A program made the position numbers and the translations under genes. From NCBI GenBank assembly GCA_963971535.1, contig OZ020589.1:88708183-88772182 (forward strand): 64,000 nt of DNA, written 5' to 3'. The notes below the pieces were generated by a model. The model saw only the letters and a program-made list of their open reading frames with translations, had not been told where the DNA came from and searched no databases. Positions 36,701-45,700 of the stretch are shown here, one piece after another. Positions within the stretch are counted from its first letter, which is position 1. Each line of letters opens with the position of its first letter. The stretch comes from Notolepis coatsorum. Its lineage: Eukaryota > Chordata > Actinopteri > Aulopiformes > Paralepididae.

Positions 36701-39700
36701 GGTTTTGCTGTGAACTGGAAGAAAAGTACGCCTCTTCCCAGTCAACAGGTGGAGTACTTGGGCTTGACTCTGAGGTCAAGACCCATGATTGTAACCCTCT
36801 CGGAGCAACGGAGGGTGTCTATCCTCCACGCGCTCGGGGGTTTCCGTCCTGGAAAGACGGTCACGGCGCTGCAAGTGATGCGCCTGCTCGGTATGATGGC
36901 ATCTGCTCACGCGGTGGTCCCTCTTGGCCTCCTCTTCATGAGGAGGATACAGAGGTGGTTCTCCAGTATGAGAATAGACTCTGTGAGGGACAAATGGAAA
37001 CGGTTGACGGTTCCTTTGTCAATATGGGGGGATCTCGCCCATTGGAGGAGGCCTGGTATCCTCACCAATGGGGTCCCCATGGGCAGCAGGCGTTCACACG
37101 TCACGGTCTTCACCGACTCTTCTCTCACTGGTTGGGGAGGGACGTGTCGGACCGACGCAGTGGGGGGCAGCTGGACGATCCATGCTGCCCGGTCTACCCT
37201 ACACATCAATGTGTTGGAATTGAGGGCGGTCCTCCTGGTCCTCAGACGGCTCGCCCACCTGGTGTAGGCGAGCACGTTATGGTCAGAACGGACAGTATGA
37301 CTGCAGCGGCGTATATCAACAGGCAGGGTGGAACACGCTCCACCCGTCTGCACCGGGCGGCGGTCGAACTCTGGCTATGGGCATCTCGCACTCTGCGCAG
37401 TCTGATGGCGCTCCACATCCCTGGCAAGGAGAATGTGGGCGTGGATATGATGTCTCGGGGCGGTCCTCGTCGCGGCGAGTGGGAACTGCGCCAGGACATA
37501 AGTCAGGCAGCTCTGGGATCGCTTCGGGGAAGCTTCAGTGGATCTGTTTGCGAGCAGACAATCTCACAAGTGCCCCTTGTGGTTCTCGATCGGTCGGGAA
37601 GACAATCCTCCCTTGGGGGTGGATGCCTTCTCGATGTATCCATGGCCGCCCAGGCTTCTGTACGCCTTTCCCCCCTTACAACTGTTGAGTCAGTTGTTGG
37701 AGCGGATACGGAGGGAGCGCAGGACCGTGATCCTGGTTGCGCCGGACCGGGGCACAGCTGTGTGGTTCTCTGTCCTGATCCAGCTACTGGTAGCCCCGCC
37801 GTGGCCTGTTCCTTGGTCGGCGAGGGCCCTCTCTCAAGCGTACGGGTCGCTGTTTCAGCCCCCGGTGATGCGCCAACCTCTGATGGTTTGGCTGGTGAGA
37901 GGGTGAGTCTGGAGAGGATGGACCCTTCTGTGGTTGACACCATCCGGAATGCGCGTGCTCCATCCACTATCGCGCTTTACGCGGGTAGGTGGCGTATGTT
38001 CCAAGTTTCAAGTTTCTTTAATAGTTGTCATACACCAATACATACAGAATACTTTTATACAAAATGCTTCTTACTGTTACGCTCCAGAGACTGTGCTAGA
38101 CGAGATAAGTATGAAATAAAATAGTATAGCATGTAAATTAGAAGTAAAAAATGAGGTCACAGTGTTCAGTATAGACATATGTACAATGTTCGATGCAGAA
38201 TATAAGTAACTGAGTTACCATATAATATACAATATACTATGCAGTGTACTAATATACAATACAATATAGTGCAAAGCAGAAATGGGATGAGGTACAATTT
38301 AGGTACAATTTACAGTAAGGTGTACGAGTTGTAGTGCAAATCCTTTATCAATAAATATAAAGTGTGTTTAGGTGATCTAAAGTGTGGAGAGTGGGTGCTG
38401 CAGTGTGTTGTTTGTTTAAAGTGAGTGTGTGCGTGTGGATGTGTGTGCTGTGTGCATTTGATGGTGGTTGTATAGTGTTTATTGTTCGTTGAGCAGCCTG
38501 ATGGTGTAAGGCGGGGGGCAGGGACCCGGTGTCCTGCCCCCTGGATGCTGTCCTTATTTTCCTTCAGTCTCTCCTTGATAGACTGTCTGCTTCGACGGTG
38601 AGGGTATATGCGGCGGCTATATCCTCTTATCATGAGGGGTTTGAGGGTGTTGTATTGTTCAGCCACCCTCTTGTGAAGCGTTTCCTGCTTGGCGTTCGAC
38701 GCCTTAAGCCGGTGAAACGCTCTTTGGCTCCGAGGTGGGATCTTCAATTGGTCCTCGTCGGTTGTCCTTGGCCCCGTTTGAGCCTCTTGAGCAAGCACCG
38801 TTGGAACAGCTGTCGTTCAAGACTGCGTTCTTGCTGGCCATCACCTCCGCTAAACGCGTGGGTGAGCTTTGTGCTCTCTCGGTGCAGCCAGAGTGTCTGT
38901 CTATTCGTTCCGATAGCGGTGCCACTCTGCGGCCTAATCCAGCCTTCGTGCGAAAAAATATCCGGAGTTCTTTCCGCTCCAGGGATATTATGGTTCAGGC
39001 GTTTCATCCGCCTCCTCACGCTAGTGAGTTGGAAGCGGGCCTTCACCTGTCATGTCCGGTCCGGGCTTTGGGGATTTACCTCAGCCGTACTCAGGGCCTC
39101 AGGGCTACCGATCAGCTCTTTGTCTGTTACGGTGGCTCTTGTGCTGGTAAGGCACTGTCGAAACAGCGCCTGTCCCATTGGTTGTGCGAGGGCATTGCCC
39201 TCTGCTACACGTTGGCCGGGCTGGCTCCCCCTGGGGGCGTCAGGGCGCACTCTACTCGTGGTGGGTGGGGCCTCGGTGGAGGACATCTGTGCTGCGGCTT
39301 CATGGTCTTCACCGGGTCCCTTCGTAAGGTTTTACCTCATGGACATGACCGGGGGTTCTGTCTCCCAGGCGGTTCTGAGGTCTGGGACCTCTCCTGTCCT
39401 TTGGTGGGGTAGCAGGAGTGTGTGGGTGTGGGCCACAATGTGTTGTGTCACATGTGGTTCCGCCTGTGCTGTGCGTTCAAGAGGTTCTAGTTCCCTCTTG
39501 TTCGCACTCGGGTGGAGTTGACTGCCGCCCCCTCTTCATTAGGAAGGATGGGGTGACGGGACTCCCCTCCCCCCTGATGTGGGCTTTCGGGTCCTCAGGG
39601 GGTGCATTTGTCGGTCCTCGCGTCTGCTCTGTCCCCATATCTCGATGGCGAAGAGCAGGACGCGATTCGCCAGTACGACTAATATAACGATAGTTATATG

Positions 39701-42700
39701 AGTACTGGCTGAGCGTCCTGCTCTTAGCTTGCCCTGAGGTCCCTTGGGGAAACTTTTCTTGGAAACGTCTTTTTCCGAGGAAGAGCGAGTGGTGACCACG
39801 CCTAGTGCTATATAGTACGTAGCACTAGGGCGGGGCCTGGCAGGTGCTGGGTGTATTGTTTTTTTATTCGTTGATGGAGTACACTAGGTACTGGAGATGA
39901 GGTATATCTCGATGGCGAAGAGCAGGACGCTCAGCCAGTACTCATATAACTAGGTTATATACATAACCTATCGTTATGAGTGTTGTATGTGCCTCCCTCA
40001 GTGTTTCTCATTAATTACCTAGACTGATACATTGCCAATAGGGATGTATCAGTAGTATTGGCAGTGGTAGTAGTCGTAATAGTAATCCAGTATATTTTTA
40101 TATTTTCTAAAAAATAAACCAGTTCAACACAGGTAACCACTTTTGCTTAATTTCTTTAATGGCTCAAATGTATGCTCTAGTCCAGTGGTTCTCAAACCTC
40201 TCCTCGAGACACCCCAGCCGTTCCATGTATTTGTTAAATTCCACCACCAGTTGAATCGGGTGTGCTGGTGGTGGAATTTAACAAATACATGGAACGGCTG
40301 GGGTGCTCCGAGGAGAGGATTGGGAAGCACTGCAATCTAGTTGATTTTGTGTTTTGAGCACAAAGTTCATCATAGATTTGGCCTCTTTATTTTGCTCTCA
40401 AAGTGCACCAGATTGATGCATTTAACTTTAAAATATACAAAAAAAAAACTATTCCGGGGGAGCATGTCCCCAGACCCCCCTAGACGGTCCGAGGTTCACC
40501 CACCACAGTCTCATAAAATCCTGTGGGAAACACTGTCCCTGTATTGTAAATAGTTCATATGTGTTGTCACTACTGTATGTAAAATAGTAAATAAGTAAAT
40601 TTATGTGTTGTAAATAAATATTGTTAATATTTATTTACCTAATTTATGCGCAATCGTTTCATTTCAGCTCAGTGTAGAGAAATGCACCGACACTAACAAC
40701 CACCTTACTGCGTGCATCTATGACAACACTGTTGACACCACGTATCCGTGACACGCGCGCCAACGCGACAACACTAGTAGTTTTGGGGGGCATACCACCC
40801 CCCCTGAAAAAAATCATAGGGGAAACACTGTAGGTGCAGCATGGATGAGTGTACGGTAGGTGCAGCATGGATGTTGTGTAAAACGGAGATGGGAACAGAA
40901 CAAACTGGTGTAGAGAGGAAGCCTGCATATAATCCTTTTTACATATTTACCTGCATATAATCCTTTTTACATATTTACTTGCATATAATCCTTTTTACAT
41001 ATTTACCTGCATATAATCCTTTTTACATACCTCTAGACCAGGGAGGGGCAACTGGCGGCCCGCGGGCCGCATGCGGCCCTCACCGACGTTCCATGCGGCC
41101 CCAGGCCAATATAAAAAAAATAAAAATAATTATAATATTTTTTTATTTTTTTAATTTTTTTAATTTTTTAAAAATTTTGTATTGTATTCGACTAAGAAGA
41201 GTTGGCAGTCAACTATGGCTCCTTTCGATCGATTAGTCGACTATTTGACTAATAGGGGTCAGCCCTAGTGTGCACATATTAAACGCTGTTGAAAGTGCCG
41301 TGCAGCAATATGGGGGTTTTGATAAACTGTCGGCTGTTGTTACCGATGGATTCGCCGGGCTTCTAAGGCAGAGTGGCGTTGAGTGTCCAATGCTGCACTG
41401 CATTATACATCAGGTAAATTCGCTAACATAATTTCCATCTATTGTGCGTCACTATAATGACCAATGCGAGTCGAGTGTAGTCAAATTATATGCGAGAGTC
41501 GTTAAATCGTTTTTCTTTTTTTTTATCTGATATAGGAGGCTCTCTGTGCCAAGAAGCTTGAATACAGCCATGTTATGGATTTGGTTACCAAGGTTACCAA
41601 TCTAATTCGTGGAGGCAACAGGTCACTAAACCATAGAAAGTTTGTCTCCTTTTTGGAAGAGATGGACACTGATTATGGCGACTTGCAGCTACACACAGAA
41701 ATCCGATGGCTGAGCCGTCGGAAAGTACAGGAGCGACATTGAAACACTGCAAATGCAATTCAATGATCGGTTTGAAGATTTCAACGGCATGCAGTCACGG
41801 ATAGCGCTGTTTGCCGGCCCCCTCACCGCTACGGTGTCAGAGCAGCCCCCACCGTTGCAGCTTGAACTGTGCGAGCTACAGTCAGATCCTTTTTTTCAAG
41901 CAAAGAGAAATGAGAGGGGAATTTCGTTTTGGAAACTGCTACCTGAGCCCCGCTTCCCACTCCTCAGGGACTTTGCCCTCTCTATGGCCAGTATGTTTGG
42001 GAGCACATACATACGTGAGAGAAATTTCTCAAACATGAAGCACATCAAGTCAAAGGAGAAAAACAGGCTGTCGGATGAAACATTATTTCATCTGATACAG
42101 ATTGCATGCACAAACATTGAAGTTGACATTCCTGCTATTGTGCGCCAAATGGAGAGACCACAAGTGTCTCATTAAAGACAGGGGGGGGGAGGAGATGATG
42201 AAGAGGTGTAGAGGGGGGGAAGGAGATGATGAAGAGGTGTAGAGAGGGGGGGGAGAGATGATGAAGAGGTGTAGAGAGGGGGGGGGGGGATGATGGAGAG
42301 GTGTAGAGAGCGGACCATTATTATTATTATTATTATAACCATTATTGACCCACTGTGGGGCGAGGGTGAATGTCATGCCAGTTTGATAAAGGGTCAATGG
42401 GAGGCATGTAGTATTGCACTTTACTTTACTTGCACTTTACTTGTTTACTTTTGTAGTGTTCAGATAACACTAATAACACAAACACAAAGCAGCATTCCTG
42501 CTGCATTTCACTACAACAGTAAATCAAAAGTGCAATAATAAATGATTTTGTTAAATGTATAAACTTGTATCCTGCTACTAAACAAAACATTCCTGAGTGC
42601 TTCATATCCATAACATGCATTTCAGTGTTATAATGTTTTGTTTAGTAGCAGGATAAAAGTTTATACATTTAACAAAATAATTTATTATTGCACTTTTGAT

Positions 42701-45700
42701 TTACTGTTGTAGTGAAATGCAGCATGAATGCTGCTTTGTGTTTGTTGAGCAGTGGGCTTTAAGTTCATACATTTATTTTATTAGAAGCCTTAATTATAAT
42801 TGATCATTTTTGTATATATTTGGGGTTACAGCAATACTTTTAAATTCAGCTGTTTATAAATTCATAAAGTTGAAATTGCATTACTAAATGCATTTGAAAT
42901 GGAATAAAAACAAAGTTACAACAAATTATAATTGTTTATATACCTTATTTATCACATCTGTGACTATTATGGGCTATTTGAGTGATGGGGTACTACTGGC
43001 GGGACTGCCGATAAACAATGCGGCCCCCCAGATTGATTGTGGACATTTTGTGGCCCTCACCATATACAAAGTTGCCCACCCCTGCTCTAGACACTATATC
43101 TATATTCGTACATATCCCTTACATACTCTTACTAGTTACGCTGCTGGCCAGTATGACTGACTACCATATTGTCTTTATACCAGTGTAACGGAGGTCCGTG
43201 AGTAATATCCACAGTCACGATAAACGCGTGTGTTGTGAAGTGACTGTGGCAGTAAGCGGGCTGCGAGTTAAACTCACTTCCCCATAACGGGGTTAAAAGA
43301 CACATAGATACGGTACCCAGGAGTGAATTCACCTCTTAGTGCAGAGGTCTATGTTGTTGCCCACGGCGTGGCAGACCCGGGTTCGAAACTCCCTCTGGGC
43401 ATCGACATTTAACACAACGCAGAAGGACTAACATACGATCGGTCACACCTGTATCACTGTACATATTAATACTACAACTCTGCACATATGTACATCTGAT
43501 CAGCACTATACTCAGTACTAATGTATATATTTTATACCCAGTTTAATCACCTGTACAATTACATTGTACATTGTATATTACTATTGCACTTTACTGTTAT
43601 ATCTGCACTCTGGTTGGATGCCAAACGTCTTGTACTTTGTACTTTGTTGTACTGTACTTCTACTGTATGATGACAAACCATTTGAATCTAATCTAAATGA
43701 CCATCAAACAACCTTTTATCTGTTTTGTTTACTTTCTCCGTAGGATGCCGGCATACAACTCCAGCTTTTTCTTTGCACTGTTCTTCATCCTGTACATACT
43801 GATCAACACCTACATCTTCATGTCTGTCTTCTTGGCCGTCGTGTACAACAACTACAAAAAGTACCTGAAGGTAACGTTAAAGCTGCAGTGACCTTTCTGA
43901 CCACTAGTGGGCAGCAAGTCGCCACACAGGGTAAAACACAGCTGAATAGAATAGATAGAATAGAATTACTTTATTCATCCAGTGCTCCACATTTGCTTTC
44001 AGTTTAGCTGGTCGTCCGTACTAATACACATTGGCCGTATTAGGGGGTGGGAAACTGATGGGTGGGGATCGGGCGTTGTGGACAGCGACTCCTACAGGTC
44101 GGTTGGTGCGCCTGCGCAGTAGAATCAGGAAGTGTCGGGGGCAGCGTGAGCCTCCCACGTGTTACTCCTCGCCACTGAGAGATCGAGCTGCGTAGGTGAA
44201 AAGATGCAACTGCTGTTACCTCAAGTATCGGAGGGGACTTGTGCTATGTATGACTTAGTCCACATTGCAGCCTGCTTGTGGGAGGCAAGAAACAGCGTCC
44301 GTGACAGGGGAGGGTTGAATTGGATGATACGAAATTGGGATGGGAGAAAATATAGAAAATGGGAGAAAAAGTGGGTAAAAAAAAAAAAAATTACTTTATT
44401 CATCCCGAGGGAAATTTGGCACTACAAATCGCTCACAGTAAACAGTAAACATTTAGGTAGACAAAACAAGTCGCCAATAAGAATAAAAATAAGCCTAAGA
44501 ATAAATACGGTCCAGGGTATACATTCATATACATTCTAATATAAAATAAAGATATACAGTAAAATATACAGAAATCTACAGTAAGTGTACAGTAAGGGCT
44601 AGATCCACAAAGAATGGATTGCACGGAGCAAGTTGCACCCTTACTTAAAATTCATTATGAATTGAAAATGGGGGACCCTGATGTAAACAAGACAAAAGTC
44701 TTTCTCTGGTCTGCATCCCCTTAACAATTGTGTGTATTGAGCCGTACTGTATTGTACCCATTCTGTAATCTGTTAATACAAATTTCTTTTTTTTAAACTT
44801 ACATTTTTATTGAACATTTATAGACAAACAACACAACATATACAATAACATCAACAACACTATTAAACAGACATAAATAATAAAGAAAAAATGTAATACC
44901 CAAAAGACGAGAAATTAAAAATACTGACTTAAGCAAATATTCACATACATAAATAATGATGTTAATACAATTTTCATTCAATCAATCACTGTGGAGATTG
45001 ATTGATTGAATGAACATTTTATTAACAGATTGCAGAATGGGTACAATACAGTACGGCTCAATACACACAATTGTTAAGGGGATGCAGACCAGAGAAAGAC
45101 TTTCGTCTGGTTTACATCAGGGTCCCCCATTTTCAATTCATAATGAATTTTAAGTAAGGGTGCAACTTGCTCCGTGCAATTCATTCTTTGTGGATCTAGC
45201 CCTAAGTGTAATATTGAACAATATTGTTTTTAAAAGTAAAAGTCCAGGAAGATGGTAACTGTCACCCTGTGCTCAGTGATGCAGTGAGGCACAGTGATGC
45301 ATTGTAAAGTCTGATGGCTGTCGGAATGAAGGACTTCCTGTGCCGTTCAGTGCTACATCTCGGGAGTCTTAGTCTAGCACTGAAGTCTAGCCAAAGGTCA
45401 CAGCGTACAAGAAGGCGCCCGCCACCACAGACTCGTAAAACATTCTCAACATCCTTGTACAGACGTTGAAGGATCTCAGCCTTCTGAGGGCTCTGGCCCT
45501 TCTTGTAGAGTGCCTCTGCGTGTTTTGACCCGTTCAGTTTATTGTTGATGTGTACACCGAGATATTTGTAATCCTCAACCGTGTCCACATCGACTCCCCT
45601 GATGGAAACGGTATAGCCCATGGGGGCATTACCTTGTGATTTCGGGCTTTACAAATACATTTGATTTGATTTAGTTTCATAACACGGCACCAACCGCATC

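Larger units (their letters stand above)
33918..39950 (+). mobile_element. DIRS retrotransposon, 6.0 kb, with ITRs and internal complementary region
   Basis: The left ITR (33918-34097) and right ITR (39777-39950) are inverted and nearly identical except for the outermost ~27 bp. An internal complementary region at 39638-39725 contains the complement of both outer ends joined together, the layout known from DIRS-1. Between them lie gag-like frames, RT/RNase H, a DIRS C-terminal domain and a tyrosine recombinase. No target duplication was seen, as expected for this class. A LINE fragment at 38001-38505 and several frameshifts make it inactive. Confidence 0.88.
32818..40830. mobile_element. hAT-like element split by a DIRS element, inserted in the minisatellite
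   Basis: The left end CAGTGTTTCCCCTACC and right end TAGGGGAAACACTG are inverted. The same minisatellite lies outside both ends, and (G)TAGGT is repeated at the junctions, although the exact 8-bp duplication is ambiguous. Own sequence covers 32818-33917 and 39951-40830, minus smaller nested elements. No transposase frame was recognised. Confidence 0.65.
41039..43084 (+). mobile_element. hAT-Charlie-like element, 2046 bp, perfect 8-bp TSD
   Basis: The termini CAGGGAGGGGCAACT and AGTTGCCCACCCCTG are inverted (13 of 15). Both flanks carry CTCTAGAC (41031-41038, 43085-43092). It contains a degraded transposase (41276-42174), a fragment of another hAT MITE (to 41267), a short G-rich minisatellite and a long palindrome. 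It sits in the large tpcn3 intron, in a LINE tail whose two halves flank it. Confidence 0.88.
43942..45640 (-). mobile_element. Rex1-like LINE 3' part (antisense) with nested SINE and fold-back element
   Basis: RT remnants at 45262-45621 include VEDYKYLGVHINNKLN and HRKSFIPTAIRLYNAS but have frame changes. The 3' UTR and tail (ATAAAGTAATTC inverted) extend to about 43942. It is interrupted by a SINE (43981-44388) and a fold-back element (44596-45202). It is related to 28025-28534. Confidence 0.75.
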
